Part shown: piece after piece, positions 1 through 9,074 of the stretch
How positions within the stretch are numbered: the stretch's first letter is position 1
How the letters are laid out: every line of letters starts with the position of its first letter
Assembly: GCF_000759795.1 (NCBI RefSeq)
Contig: NZ_BBMZ01000010.1
Coordinates: forward strand, 62,001-126,000
From: Pseudescherichia vulneris NBRC 102420
Lineage (GTDB): Bacteria > Pseudomonadota > Gammaproteobacteria > Enterobacterales > Enterobacteriaceae
Length of the DNA: 64,000 bases
Direction: 5' to 3'
The notes under the pieces: model-generated
Seen by the model: only the letters and a program-made list of their open reading frames with translations
The model's database searches: none
What the model was told of the DNA's origin: nothing
Position numbers and translations under genes: made by a program

Positions 1-101
1 TGGGCCATCTGCCGCTGCGGCTCACGCGGTTTAAACCCCGGTATCGCTTTCGCTAACTGCCCGTCTGTTGCAAAATCGTCCGTTACACTGTTCTCTGCCA
101 C
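1..101 (-). CDS. yoaA: YoaA, DinG-like DNA helicase (N-terminal fragment)
   Basis: Only the first 33 codons are in the window; the gene runs off the left edge. The frame reads DDFATDGQLAKAIPGFKPRE, matching the start of the E. coli YoaA helicase, an XPD/DinG-type iron-sulfur helicase that partners the HolC clamp-loader subunit in repair of stalled forks (family knowledge). The helicase motifs lie outside the window. The codon aligned with the usual first Met is GTA, so I place the start at the GTG five codons upstream, which has a G-rich ribosome site (AGGGGG) just before it. The gene is divergent from yoaB. Confidence 0.85.
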   Translation of the reverse strand, partial: MAENSVTDDFATDGQLAKAIPGFKPREPQRQMA

Positions 102-227
102 GCCGCCCCCTGGTTATATCGCCAGTGATTATGTCAGGCGCGGGAATTTTTAGCTAGCCGAAGTCGTGACAGGATCGCTCCCCTGTGGCAGTCTTGGCCC
201 TGCAAAAAAGCCATAACGGAGTGAAAA

Positions 228-572
228 GTGACGATTAAACGTATTGATGCCGAGGCCCGCTGGTCCGATGCCGTGATCCACAACCAGACGCTGTACTACA
301 CCGGCGTGCCGGAGAACCTTGAGGCTGACGCCGAGGCGCAGACCGCCAACACCCTGGCGCAGATTGATGCCGTGCTGGCGAAACAGGGTAGCGATAAAAC
401 GCGCATTCTTGACGCGACGATTTTTCTGGCCGACGTTAATGATTTTGCGGCAATGAACCGCGCGTGGGATGCATGGGTGGTAGCAGGCCATGCGCCAGTA
501 CGCTGCACCGTACAGGCGACGCTGATGAACCCGCAGTACCGGGTCGAAATTAAAATTATCGCCGCGGTATAG
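228..572 (+). CDS. yoaB: YoaB, RidA/YjgF-family protein
   Basis: A 114-residue protein of the RidA (YjgF/YER057c/UK114) fold. Characterised members hydrolyse reactive enamine/imine intermediates released by PLP enzymes; the substrate of the YoaB branch is not established. The C-terminal stretch VRCTVQATLMNPQYRVEIKI carries the arginine that binds the substrate carboxylate in this family. The start is GTG at 228, preceded by CGGAGTG. Length equals the E. coli protein. It stands alone, divergent from yoaA, about 125 bp away. Confidence 0.9.
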   Translation: MTIKRIDAEARWSDAVIHNQTLYYTGVPENLEADAEAQTANTLAQIDAVLAKQGSDKTRILDATIFLADVNDFAAMNRAWDAWVVAGHAPVRCTVQATLMNPQYRVEIKIIAAV

Positions 573-574
573 AC

Positions 575-760
575 CTACTCTTCTTCATCCTCATCTTCAA
601 AGCGTGCCACGATCCGTTCTCCGGTATGGTTGGCACGCAGCTCTTCGGCGACCACCGCGATCGCCTGCCCGCTGCTCATGCCTTCAGACATAAGCTGCTG
701 AATACGTTCTACCGCCTGCTGCTGCTGCTCATGACTGAGCGAAGGTAAACCTGCAAACAT
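575..760 (-). CDS. yoaH: YoaH, small UPF0181 protein
   Basis: A 61-residue acidic protein starting [20 protein letters not shown] and ending in a run of Asp/Glu, closely matching E. coli YoaH (59 residues), a UPF0181 protein of unknown role. The middle part [16 protein letters not shown] resembles a short helical domain. The ATG has a good ribosome site (AGGAG). It is convergent with yoaB, with only two bases between the stops, and divergent from pabB. K-12 carries yoaC near here; it is not present in this window. Confidence 0.88.
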   Translation of the reverse strand: MFAGLPSLSHEQQQQAVERIQQLMSEGMSSGQAIAVVAEELRANHTGERIVARFEDEDEEE

Positions 761-821
761 CGTTAACTCCTGCTAGATTATCAGCGCTAATTATTTCACG
801 CTACCTGGTTGTTTGCCATAC

Positions 822-2180
822 ATGAACACGCTTTCCCCTACCGTTATTACCCTACCGTGGCGTCACGACGCCGCTGAGTTCTGGTTTGCGCGTCTGAGCC
901 ACCTGCCGTGGGCGATGCTGCTGCACTCCGGCCATGCCGAGCACGCCTACAGCCGCTTCGATATTCTGGTCGCCGATCCGCTGGGCACGCTGGTGACCAC
1001 CGGTGAGAGCACACGCGTGACGCTGAACGGCACGGAGGTGTCCACTGCCGATCCGCTGGCGCTGCTTCAGCAGGCGCTGACGTCGCTGGCACTCTCTGCC
1101 GAGGTGGATCCGGACCTCCCCTTCCTGGGCGGCGCGCTGGGGCTGTTTGGCTACGATCTGGGTCGACGCTTTGAAAAACTGCCCACGCAGGCAGAGGCCG
1201 ACATCGCCCTGCCGGATATGGCGGTGGGGCTCTATGACTGGGCGCTGATTGTCGATCACCATCAGAAACGTGTGTCGCTGCTGAGCCACGGCGACGTCAA
1301 TGCCCGTCTCGCCTGGCTGGAGGCCCAGCAAGTACCCGCCAGCGAGGATTTTTGCCTCACCTCCCGCTGGCGCGCCAATATGACGCCAGCGCAGTATGCC
1401 GATAAATTTGCGCGCGTGCAGGCTTATTTGCAGAGCGGCGACTGCTATCAGGTCAATCTGGCCCAGCGCTTTCAGGCTACCTATCAAGGCGATGAGTGGC
1501 AGGCGTTCACCCGCCTTAACGCCAGCAACCGCGCACCGTTCAGCGCCTTCCTGCGTCTTGAGGACGGGGCCATCCTGAGCCTCTCCCCTGAGCGGTTTAT
1601 CCATCTGGAGCGGGATCGCATTCAGACCCGGCCCATCAAAGGTACCCTGCCCCGGCTGGCGGATCCGCAGGCCGATCGCCAGCAGGCGGAAAAGCTGGCG
1701 GCCTCGCCGAAGGATCGCGCTGAAAACCTGATGATCGTTGACCTGATGCGCAACGACATTGGCCGAGTGGCGATGCCCGGCTCGGTGCGCGTCCCGGAGC
1801 TGTTTGTGGTGGAGCCGTTTCCTGCCGTGCACCATCTGGTCAGCACCGTCACCGCCCGACTGCCCGCCTCACAGCACGCCTGCGATCTGCTGCGGGCTGC
1901 CTTTCCCGGCGGCTCGATCACCGGCGCGCCAAAGGTGCGGGCGATGCAGATTGTTGACGAGCTGGAGCCGCAGCGGCGTAATGCCTGGTGTGGCAGCATC
2001 GGCTATATCAGCTTCTGCGGCACCATGGACACCAGCATCACTATCCGCACTCTAAGCGCCTGCAACGGGCAGATTTACTGCTCCGCCGGGGGCGGCATCG
2101 TTGCCGATAGTCAGCCCGAGGCGGAATATCAGGAAACCTTTGATAAAGTTAATCGTATTCTGCATCAGCTGGAGAGATAA
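822..2180 (+). CDS. pabB: Aminodeoxychorismate synthase component I
   Basis: A 452-residue chorismate-utilising enzyme (E. coli PabB is 453). With the PabA glutaminase it turns chorismate into 4-amino-4-deoxychorismate for folate synthesis in the cytosol. Visible signatures are PIKGTLPRL with the family's reactive lysine (Lys273 here), FPGGSITGAPKVRAM and CSAGGGIVADS near the C terminus. I start at ATG 822 because the protein then begins MNTLSPTVITLPWR like E. coli; a TTG nine bases upstream is in frame but unlikely. No strong ribosome site is visible. nudL follows after three bases and is probably co-transcribed. Confidence 0.95.
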   Translation: MNTLSPTVITLPWRHDAAEFWFARLSHLPWAMLLHSGHAEHAYSRFDILVADPLGTLVTTGESTRVTLNGTEVSTADPLALLQQALTSLALSAEVDPDLPFLGGALGLFGYDLGRRFEKLPTQAEADIALPDMAVGLYDWALIVDHHQKRVSLLSHGDVNARLAWLEAQQVPASEDFCLTSRWRANMTPAQYADKFARVQAYLQSGDCYQVNLAQRFQATYQGDEWQAFTRLNASNRAPFSAFLRLEDGAILSLSPERFIHLERDRIQTRPIKGTLPRLADPQADRQQAEKLAASPKDRAENLMIVDLMRNDIGRVAMPGSVRVPELFVVEPFPAVHHLVSTVTARLPASQHACDLLRAAFPGGSITGAPKVRAMQIVDELEPQRRNAWCGSIGYISFCGTMDTSITIRTLSACNGQIYCSAGGGIVADSQPEAEYQETFDKVNRILHQLER

Positions 2181-2183
2181 CCG

Positions 2184-2762
2184 GTGGAGAGCACAAACCT
2201 GACCCTGGACGATTTTTTATCACGCTTCCAACTTTTACGCCCCCAGGCCAGCGGTGCGAGCCTGAACAACCGCCAGGCGGCGGTGCTGATCCCGGTGGTA
2301 CGCCGTGAGCAGCCAGGGCTGCTGCTCACCCAGCGCTCAGCGCGGCTGCGTAAGCACGCGGGCCAGGTGGCTTTCCCCGGTGGGGCCGTGGACAGCAGCG
2401 ATGCCTCTATTATTGCCGCCGCCCTGCGCGAGGCCGAGGAGGAGGTCGCCATTCCGCCCGAGGCGGTTGAGGTGATTGGTGTTCTGCCTCCGGTAGACAG
2501 CGTGACCGGCTTTCAGGTTACCCCGGTGGTGGGCATTATCCCGCCGGATCTGCACTACCACGCCAGCGAGGATGAGGTGGCGGCGGTGTTTGAAATGCCG
2601 CTGGCCGAAGCACTGCGCCTGGGACGTTATCACCCGCTGGATATCCACCGGCGCGGCAATGCGCACCGGGTATGGCTCTCCTGGTATCAGCATTACTTTG
2701 TCTGGGGCATGACGGCGGGCATAATTCGTGAGCTGGCCTTACAAATCGGTCTCAAACCCTGA
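2184..2762 (+). CDS. nudL: NudL, Nudix hydrolase (CoA pyrophosphatase type)
   Basis: A 192-residue Nudix protein, the same length as E. coli NudL (YeaB). The Nudix box reads [20 protein letters not shown] followed by EEVAI, with the REAEEE metal-binding core intact. The surrounding residues ([21 protein letters not shown]) fit the subfamily that cleaves coenzyme A and its derivatives into phosphopantetheine and ADP; for this protein that is by homology. The start is GTG, three bases after the pabB stop, implying translational coupling. It ends before the long sdaA leader. Confidence 0.92.
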   Translation: MESTNLTLDDFLSRFQLLRPQASGASLNNRQAAVLIPVVRREQPGLLLTQRSARLRKHAGQVAFPGGAVDSSDASIIAAALREAEEEVAIPPEAVEVIGVLPPVDSVTGFQVTPVVGIIPPDLHYHASEDEVAAVFEMPLAEALRLGRYHPLDIHRRGNAHRVWLSWYQHYFVWGMTAGIIRELALQIGLKP

Positions 2763-2907
2763 CTATACTTTACACAGCGCCCGTTTTTCACCAGGCGTGA
2801 CCTGCCTCTCAGCATTAGTAAAATAGAGGTTGGCTATTAGTTTAATTCATGTGAATAGTTAAACCGATCCCACGGTTCCCTCTTACACTATGCGCAATTA
2901 TTACATC

Positions 2908-2928
2908 GTTGCCGGAGGGTCCGGCAAC
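2908..2928 (+). promoter_or_regulatory. Hairpin in the sdaA leader next to the ribosome site
   Basis: An 8-bp perfect stem, GTTGCCGG paired with CCGGCAAC around the loop AGGGT, ends eight bases before the AGGAG ribosome site of sdaA. There is no U tract, so it is not a terminator. It could shield the mRNA 5' region or affect translation; the role is inference. The 185-bp gap before sdaA otherwise shows only promoter-like AT-rich sequence. Confidence 0.5.
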
Positions 2929-2946
2929 CCTGTCAGGAGTGTTAGC

Positions 2947-4311
2947 GTGATTAGTATATTCGACATGTTTAAAGTGGGAATTGGTCCTTCCTCTTCTCAT
3001 ACTGTTGGGCCCATGAAGGCCGGGAAACAGTTCGTCGATGATCTGGTCGAAAAGGGATTGCTGGAGAGCGTCACCCGCGTGGCGGTGGATGTCTATGGTT
3101 CGCTGTCGCTGACCGGCCGTGGTCACCATACCGATATCGCCATTATTATGGGCCTCGCGGGTAACGAGCCGGCGACCGTCGATATCGATGCGATTCCGGC
3201 GTTCATCCGCGACGTAGAGACCCGTGGCCGCCTGCTGCTGGCTCAGGGGCGTCACGAAGTAGACTTCCCTGCCGATAACGGGATGCGTTTCCAGAGCGAC
3301 AACCTGCCGCTGCATGAGAACGGCATGCGCATCCATGCATATCAGGGCGAGAAAGAGCTCTACAGCAAAACCTATTACTCCATCGGCGGCGGGTTTATCG
3401 TCGATGAAGAGCACTTTGGTAAAGAGAGCGCCCAGGCCGTCAGCGTGCCCTACCCGTACAACTCTGCCCAGGCGATCCTGAACTGGTGCAAAGAGACCGG
3501 CCTCTCCCTCTCCGGCATGGTGATGCAGAACGAGCTGGCCCTGCACAGCAAAGAAGAGATTGCCGACTACTTTGCTCACGTCTGGCAGACAATGCAGGCC
3601 TGTATCGATCGCGGCATGAACACCGAAGGCGTACTGCCGGGTCCGCTGCGGGTGCCGCGCCGTGCCTCAGCCCTGCGCCGTCTGCTGGTTGCCAGCGACA
3701 AGCACTCCAGCGATCCGATGGTGGTGGTTGACTGGGTCAACATGTTCGCGCTGGCGGTGAACGAAGAGAACGCCGCCGGTGGCCGAGTGGTCACAGCCCC
3801 GACCAACGGCGCATGCGGGATCGTGCCGGCGGTGCTGGCCTACTACGATCACTTTATCGAGCCGGTTACCCCGGATATCTACACCCGTTACTTCCTGGCC
3901 GCAGGCGCAATCGGGACGCTTTACAAGATGAACGCCTCGATCTCCGGCGCGGAAGTGGGTTGTCAGGGTGAAGTTGGCGTTGCCTGCTCTATGGCGGCGG
4001 CGGGCCTTGCGGAGCTGATGGGTGCCAGCCCGGAGCAGGTTTGCGTGGCGGCAGAGATCGGCATGGAGCATAACCTGGGTCTGACCTGTGACCCGGTCGC
4101 CGGCCAGGTGCAGGTGCCGTGCATTGAGCGTAACGCCATTGCCTCGGTGAAGGCCATCAACGCCTCTCGCATGGCGATGCGCCGTACCAGCGCCCCGCGC
4201 GTGTCGCTGGATAAGGTGATCGAAACCATGTATGAAACCGGCAAGGACATGAACGCTAAGTACCGCGAAACCTCTCGCGGCGGTCTGGCAATCAAGGTGC
4301 AGTGCGACTAA
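2947..4311 (+). CDS. sdaA: L-serine deaminase I
   Basis: A 454-residue iron-sulfur L-serine ammonia-lyase, exactly the length of E. coli SdaA, turning serine into pyruvate and ammonia. It begins [20 protein letters not shown], the family hallmark, and the catalytic domain contains [40 protein letters not shown] and [20 protein letters not shown], with the conserved cysteines expected to bind a 4Fe-4S cluster. The start is GTG 2947 preceded by CAGGAGTG; longer upstream readings add a non-family tail. The gene stands alone with its own leader and terminator. Confidence 0.96.
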   Translation: MISIFDMFKVGIGPSSSHTVGPMKAGKQFVDDLVEKGLLESVTRVAVDVYGSLSLTGRGHHTDIAIIMGLAGNEPATVDIDAIPAFIRDVETRGRLLLAQGRHEVDFPADNGMRFQSDNLPLHENGMRIHAYQGEKELYSKTYYSIGGGFIVDEEHFGKESAQAVSVPYPYNSAQAILNWCKETGLSLSGMVMQNELALHSKEEIADYFAHVWQTMQACIDRGMNTEGVLPGPLRVPRRASALRRLLVASDKHSSDPMVVVDWVNMFALAVNEENAAGGRVVTAPTNGACGIVPAVLAYYDHFIEPVTPDIYTRYFLAAGAIGTLYKMNASISGAEVGCQGEVGVACSMAAAGLAELMGASPEQVCVAAEIGMEHNLGLTCDPVAGQVQVPCIERNAIASVKAINASRMAMRRTSAPRVSLDKVIETMYETGKDMNAKYRETSRGGLAIKVQCD

Positions 4312-4322
4312 TACGTTATCTG

Positions 4323-4360
4323 GCCCTTTCACCCGAAAGGGCTAATTGTTTCCCTTTTTG
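4323..4360 (+). terminator. Rho-independent terminator of sdaA
   Basis: The stem GCCCTTTC/GAAAGGGC with loop ACCC begins 11 bases after the sdaA stop and is followed by a T-rich stretch interrupted by CCC. Confidence 0.7.
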
Positions 4361-4442
4361 ATGCCGATTATTTTTTCCCCACTACACTTGCTGTGTTGCC
4401 GTTTGCTTTTTCGCCAACGGCTCTCCTGGGGACCGTCAGGAC

Positions 4443-6041
4443 ATGCAAACAGCACAGCATATTATAAGAAGCTACCGTCGAAAACGCGCCATCGTCTGCG
4501 TGATTGTCGCGATCTTCACGCTTTTCCTGACGCTTGGCTCACGCTACATTTCCGAGCGCAACGCTAACCAACAGCGGATCCTCTCTTTTACGAGCCACGC
4601 GGTCTCGTCGTTGAACAGGATCCTGATCCCTTTGGCCCAGGGCCGGGGGGTACTTCTCCCGCTGGTGGGCCAGCCCTGCGACGAGGCGCACCTGGCGCTA
4701 CGAAAACAGGCCGCGACGATGCAAACCGTACGCTCTATCGGCCTTATCAAAAACGGCGTCCTCTACTGCTCCAGCATTTTCGGTTATCGCAACGTCCCCA
4801 TTCATCAGCTTCAACCCGCACTTCCTACCGCTCAGCCACTGCTCTTGCTCACTACCGATAACTCCCTGCTGCATGGCAGCCCGATACTGATCCAGTGGTT
4901 TCCCCTGACCCAGAACGGTCAGGATGGGGTGATGGAGGTGATCAATATCGACCTGCTCACTCGCCTGATGCTGGAGCCGCAGAAACCGCTGATCACCGGA
5001 GCGAGCGTAACGGTGGGTAATCGGCATTTGATCTACGGTGCCGGGGTCGTGGATAGCCTGCCGCCGCTGGTCAACGAGACACGGTTTCAGCAGAGCTCGG
5101 AACAGTTTCCCTTTACCATTAGCGTGAGGGGCCCTGGCGCAGGCGAGCTGGCGCTGCGCCACCTTCCTTCCCAGCTGCCGCTGGCGGTGATCATCAGCCT
5201 GCTGATGGGCTATATCGCCTGGATTGTTACCGCCAACCGGATGAGCTTCTCCTGGGAGATCAACCTCGGTATGGCGGCCCATGAGTTTGAGCTTTTCTGC
5301 CAGCCGTTGCTGAACGCCACCACCCATCAGTGTGAGGGGGTGGAGATCCTGCTGCGCTGGAATAATCCGCGCCAGGGCTGGATCTCGCCGGACGTCTTTA
5401 TCCCCATTGCCGAGGAGCAGAACCTGATTGCTCCCCTGACGCGCTACGTGCTGGCAGAGACCCACCGCCAGATAGGCCTGTTCCCGGCCAACAGCCAGTT
5501 CCATATCGGGATCAACGTCTCCGCCAGCCATTTTCGCGACGGCGCGCTGCTGAAGGATCTTAACCGCCTCTGGTTCCATGCCCATCCGGTTCAGCAGCTC
5601 ACCATTGAGCTGACCGAGCGGGAGGCGATCACCGATATCGATTACCGGCTCGTGCGGGCCCTGCACCGACGTGGGGTGAAGCTGGCGATTGATGACTTTG
5701 GTACCGGTAACACCTCTCTCTCGTGGCTGGAGAAGCTGCGTCCGGACGTATTGAAGATTGATAAGTCCTATACCATGGCGGTGGGCACCGATGCGGTGAA
5801 CTCGACGGTAACGGATATTATTATCGCGCTGGGCAGGCGGCTGAAAATTGAGCTGATTGCGGAGGGGGTTGAAACCCCGCTGCAGGCGCAGCGTTTGCGC
5901 CAGCGCGGGGTGACTATCTTTCAGGGATTTCTCTACGCGAAGCCTATGCCGCTAAAAGATTTCCCCACGTGGCTGGCAGGCAGTACGCCGCCCCCAGCCA
6001 CCTATAGCGGGCATGTGATGCCCATGACGCCGCTACGCTGA
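4443..6041 (+). CDS. pdeD: PdeD (YoaD), CSS-motif cyclic-di-GMP phosphodiesterase
   Basis: A 532-residue membrane protein of the same length as E. coli YoaD/PdeD. It has an N-terminal membrane segment (about residues 16-33), a periplasmic sensor with the CSS redox motif (LYCSSIFGYRN), a second membrane segment (about 242-262) and a cytoplasmic EAL domain. The EAL signature here is EILLRW. DDFGTGNTSLSWL, LRPDVLKIDKS and IAEGVET carry the metal-binding and catalytic positions, so activity is expected. The product hydrolyses c-di-GMP to pGpG; disulfide status of the CSS cysteines controls members of this family. It is convergent with yoaE, with six bases between stops. Confidence 0.94.
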   Translation: MQTAQHIIRSYRRKRAIVCVIVAIFTLFLTLGSRYISERNANQQRILSFTSHAVSSLNRILIPLAQGRGVLLPLVGQPCDEAHLALRKQAATMQTVRSIGLIKNGVLYCSSIFGYRNVPIHQLQPALPTAQPLLLLTTDNSLLHGSPILIQWFPLTQNGQDGVMEVINIDLLTRLMLEPQKPLITGASVTVGNRHLIYGAGVVDSLPPLVNETRFQQSSEQFPFTISVRGPGAGELALRHLPSQLPLAVIISLLMGYIAWIVTANRMSFSWEINLGMAAHEFELFCQPLLNATTHQCEGVEILLRWNNPRQGWISPDVFIPIAEEQNLIAPLTRYVLAETHRQIGLFPANSQFHIGINVSASHFRDGALLKDLNRLWFHAHPVQQLTIELTEREAITDIDYRLVRALHRRGVKLAIDDFGTGNTSLSWLEKLRPDVLKIDKSYTMAVGTDAVNSTVTDIIIALGRRLKIELIAEGVETPLQAQRLRQRGVTIFQGFLYAKPMPLKDFPTWLAGSTPPPATYSGHVMPMTPLR

Positions 6042-6047
6042 ACGAGG

Positions 6048-7610
6048 CTACTCCTCTTCGTCGTCCTGTACCGGCTGCTCTTTAACAACCCGTACCAGAT
6101 CGACCCGGTAGTCGTTCGCCTCAACCACGGTAATGGTTAATGGCGCAAGCTGCAGCACCTCGCCCGGCTTGGGAATTTGACCATTGATAGCAATGACCAG
6201 CCCTGCAACGGTAGCGATATCCTCTTCGTCGTTCACCAGGTTATCCATCCCCAGCGCATGCTGCAACGCGTGAAGATCGGTAGCGCCTTTGACCAGCCAG
6301 CCGTCGCCGTCGGTGACAATCTCCGGCGTCTCATCGGCGTCCGGGAACTCACCGGCAATGGCTTCCAGCACGTCAAGCGGCGTGACCAGGCCCTGCACTA
6401 CGCCAAACTCGTTGGTGACCATCACGAAGCTCCCCCGTGCGCGGCGGAGAACCGCCAGCAGCTTGATGGGATCCAGCGTTTCCGGTACCACGATGGCCGG
6501 GGACGCCGAGGCGATAGCCGCCACGTCGACGCCCTCTTCCAGCGCCATCAGCAGCTCTTTCGCACGCACGATGCCGATAACTTCATCCAGCTCGCCCCGG
6601 CACACCGGGAAGAGGCTGTGCGGCGAGGAGAGCAGCTGCTGGCGAATAGCGTCCACCTCAAGGTTGGCATCGACCCAGCTGATCTCGCCCCGCGGCGTCA
6701 TGATGCTGCGTAAAGAGCGTGACGCGAGGGTGAGCACGCCGTTGATCATGTAGCGCTCTTCATCCGCAAACGCGCCTTCAGGCACCGAAACCGGGGACTG
6801 GCTGTCCGGCTCATGCTGAACCGCAGCCTGACGGCGACCGCCCATCAGACGCAGGATCGCGTCGGCGGTACGCGCTCGCAGCGGCAGCGTCGACTGATGA
6901 CGAATAAAGTTACGGCGTGCCACCTGGTTGAAGAACTCAATGATGATCGAGAAGCCAATTGCCGCGTAGAGGTAGCCTTTCGGAATATGGAAGCCAAAGC
7001 CTTCCGCCACCAGGCTCAGACCAATCATCAGCAGGAAGCTCAGGCAGAGCACTACCACCGTTGGGTGTTGGTTAACAAAGCGCGTCAGCGGCTTCGAGGC
7101 CAGCAGCATTACCGCCATGGCGATCACCACCGCGGCCATCATCACCGGCAGGTGGTTCACCATCCCTACCGCAGTGATCACCGCATCGAGGGAGAAGACC
7201 GCATCGAGGATAACGATCTGCACCACCACCACCCAGAAGCTGGCGTAGCCTTTCCCCTGGCCGCTGTCGTGCTCGCGGTTCTCCAGGCGCTCGTGTAATT
7301 CTGTTGTCGCTTTAAAGAGTAAGAATATCCCCCCGAGCAGCATGATGAGATCGCGGCCGGAGAAGGTGAAATCCATGACCGAAAAGAGCGGCTGGGTCAG
7401 CGTCACCATCCAGGAGATCACAGAGAGCAGCGCCAGGCGCATCACCAGCGCAAGGGAGAGACCGATCAGCCGGGCCTTGTCTCGCTGCTTCGGTGGCAGT
7501 TTGTCGGCCAGAATGGCGATAAACACCAGGTTATCGATACCGAGAACGATTTCAAGTACGACAAGCGTCAACAATCCCACCCAGATTGAGGGGTCCATTA
7601 AGAATTCCAT
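6048..7610 (-). CDS. yoaE: YoaE, TerC-family membrane protein with CBS and CorC domains
   Basis: A 520-residue protein (518 in E. coli). The N-terminal half (about 14-235) is a TerC-type membrane domain with several hydrophobic helices and the acidic motifs [11 protein letters not shown] and [19 protein letters not shown] repeats follow (about 300-425), then a CorC/HlyC transporter-associated domain ending in an acidic tail. TerC relatives such as Alx and MeeF-type proteins export manganese and help load exported metalloproteins; that role for this branch is inferred from homology. The start is ATG with an AGGAG-like site. It is transcribed divergently from manX behind a long leader. Confidence 0.9.
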   Translation of the reverse strand: MEFLMDPSIWVGLLTLVVLEIVLGIDNLVFIAILADKLPPKQRDKARLIGLSLALVMRLALLSVISWMVTLTQPLFSVMDFTFSGRDLIMLLGGIFLLFKATTELHERLENREHDSGQGKGYASFWVVVVQIVILDAVFSLDAVITAVGMVNHLPVMMAAVVIAMAVMLLASKPLTRFVNQHPTVVVLCLSFLLMIGLSLVAEGFGFHIPKGYLYAAIGFSIIIEFFNQVARRNFIRHQSTLPLRARTADAILRLMGGRRQAAVQHEPDSQSPVSVPEGAFADEERYMINGVLTLASRSLRSIMTPRGEISWVDANLEVDAIRQQLLSSPHSLFPVCRGELDEVIGIVRAKELLMALEEGVDVAAIASASPAIVVPETLDPIKLLAVLRRARGSFVMVTNEFGVVQGLVTPLDVLEAIAGEFPDADETPEIVTDGDGWLVKGATDLHALQHALGMDNLVNDEEDIATVAGLVIAINGQIPKPGEVLQLAPLTITVVEANDYRVDLVRVVKEQPVQDDEEE

Positions 7611-7770
7611 GACAGGCTCCTGCTAAAGGAATGACAAAACGGGGCCTTACAACATGCAGGCGTGATGACAACAGAAAGGGGGTTAACACAGGCGCTAAGC
7701 GGCCTGAAGGTAAACTGACGTCGGTGACGGTCCATACGGTGGGCAGCTGCCCTCTACTCCAGTGATTATA
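7611..7770 (-). promoter_or_regulatory. Promoter and long structured leader of yoaE
   Basis: On the minus strand a perfect -10 hexamer TATAAT lies at 7765-7770. It predicts a transcript start near 7757 and an untranslated leader of about 145 bases. The leader opens with GGAGTAGAGGGCAGCTGCCC, whose GGGCAGCTGCCC is a perfect palindrome (7741-7752). The -35 region is weak. No known riboswitch is recognised, although other TerC genes are riboswitch-controlled. Confidence 0.4.
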
Positions 7771-7841
7771 AACAGAAAGTAAACATAACAGAGAGAATTA
7801 CGATTTTGCAAAGATTTACCAGAATTTGCATTTTCGGAGAT

Positions 7842-7858
7842 ATTTTGCGCAACAAAAT
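7842..7858. promoter_or_regulatory. Possible upstream Mlc/NagC-type operator of manXYZ
   Basis: The inverted repeat ATTTTG-CGCAA-CAAAAT resembles the A/T-flanked palindromes bound by Mlc and NagC. It sits about 180 bp upstream of manX, where a repression loop partner could lie. This is inference from pattern and from the known Mlc control of E. coli manX. Confidence 0.4.
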
Positions 7859-7882
7859 TTCTTTTCCGATTAAAGCTAAATT

Positions 7883-7898
7883 ACGGATCTGAATCACA
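7883..7898 (+). promoter_or_regulatory. Probable CRP site of manXYZ
   Basis: One perfect half-site TCACA (7894-7898) is preceded at the right distance by a poor half (ACGGA). The surrounding bases resemble the E. coli manX promoter region as I recall it, where CRP activates. Confidence 0.5.
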
Positions 7899-7918
7899 TA
7901 AATTATTTTTTCACTATC

Positions 7919-7945
7919 TAAAATAATTCGCGAAGACTGAATTTT
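7919..7945 (+). promoter_or_regulatory. Probable Mlc operator of manXYZ
   Basis: The palindrome TTCGCGAA (7927-7934) is flanked by A/T-rich arms (TAAAATAA on the left, GACTGAATTTT on the right), the usual Mlc arrangement, about 105 bp before manX. The rest of the 428-bp yoaE-manX gap is AT-rich promoter sequence with no gene. Confidence 0.5.
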
Positions 7946-8038
7946 CTATGTCATCCCTCTCTGAATCGATTCGCTATGACGTAACGATTCACAATGCATC
8001 TGCTACGGATGTATTCACGATAATAAAGGAGGTAGCAA

Positions 8039-9013
8039 GTGACCATTGCTATTGTGATAGGCACACATGGCTGGGCTGCAGAGCAGCTGCTTAAAACAGC
8101 TGAAATGCTATTGGGCGAACAAGAGAACGTAGGCTGGATCGATTTCGTACCGGGTGAAAACGCCGAAACGCTGATCGAAAAGTACAATGCGCAGTTGGCA
8201 AAGCTCGACACTCATCAGGGCGTGCTGTTTCTCGTTGATACATGGGGCGGCAGCCCGTTTAACGCTGCCAGCCGTATTGTCGTCGATAAAGAGCACCATG
8301 AGGTCGTGGCCGGGGTCAATATCCCGATGCTGGTCGAGACCCTGATGGGCCGCGATGACAACCCGACGTTTGACGATCTGGTGGCCGTCGCCGTTGAAGC
8401 AGGCCGCGAAGGCGTGAAGGCACTGAAGGCGCAGCCGGTGGAGAAGGCGCAGCCTGCCGCCCCTGCCCCTGCCGCCGCCCCCCGCGCCGCCGTGCCGCAA
8501 AAGCCGATGGGGCCAGCGGACTATATGACCATTGGCCTGGCGCGTATCGACGATCGCCTGATCCACGGTCAGGTGGCCACGCGCTGGACCAAAGAGACCA
8601 ACGTGCAGCGTATTATTGTCGTCAGTGACGAAGTCGCCGCCGACACGGTACGCAAGACGCTGCTCACCCAGGTGGCACCACCCGGCGTTACCGCGCACGT
8701 GGTGGACGTCGCCAAGATGGTTCGCGTTTACAACAACCCGAAATACGCCGGTGAGCGCGTGATGCTGCTGTTCACCAACCCGACCGACGTGGTACGCCTC
8801 GTTGACGAGGGGGTGAAGATCACCTCTGTCAACATTGGCGGCATGGCCTTCCGCCAGGGTAAAACCCAGGTGAATAACGCCGTGTCGGTGGATGAGCAGG
8901 ATATCGCCGCGTTTAAAAAGCTCAACGCCCAGGGTATCGAGCTGGAGGTGCGGAAAGTGTCCAGCGATCAACGTCTGAAAATGATGGATTTAATCAGCAA
9001 AGTGGCGAAGTAA
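8039..9013 (+). CDS. manX: Mannose PTS enzyme IIAB
   Basis: A 324-residue cytoplasmic phosphotransferase subunit (323 in E. coli). The IIA domain (about 1-135) has the phosphorylated His10 in IVIGTHGWAAEQ. An Ala/Pro/Gln-rich linker (about 138-165) joins it to the IIB domain, whose His176 lies in RIDDRLIHGQVATRW. HPr passes phosphate to His10, then to His176, then to sugar carried by ManYZ; mannose, glucose and amino sugars are substrates. The start is GTG after a strong AGGAGG site. It is first in manXYZ, with CRP and Mlc sites upstream. In E. coli the sRNA SgrS represses this mRNA. Confidence 0.97.
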   Translation: MTIAIVIGTHGWAAEQLLKTAEMLLGEQENVGWIDFVPGENAETLIEKYNAQLAKLDTHQGVLFLVDTWGGSPFNAASRIVVDKEHHEVVAGVNIPMLVETLMGRDDNPTFDDLVAVAVEAGREGVKALKAQPVEKAQPAAPAPAAAPRAAVPQKPMGPADYMTIGLARIDDRLIHGQVATRWTKETNVQRIIVVSDEVAADTVRKTLLTQVAPPGVTAHVVDVAKMVRVYNNPKYAGERVMLLFTNPTDVVRLVDEGVKITSVNIGGMAFRQGKTQVNNAVSVDEQDIAAFKKLNAQGIELEVRKVSSDQRLKMMDLISKVAK

Positions 9014-9074
9014 CCGGCACCCGCCGATCGCGCTGTTTTTACACTTTAATCTGTAATGCTATAGGAGAAGTACA

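Noticed and set aside
852-1835. A 327-codon minus-strand frame inside pabB
   Set aside because: Same reasoning: pabB is well supported on the plus strand.
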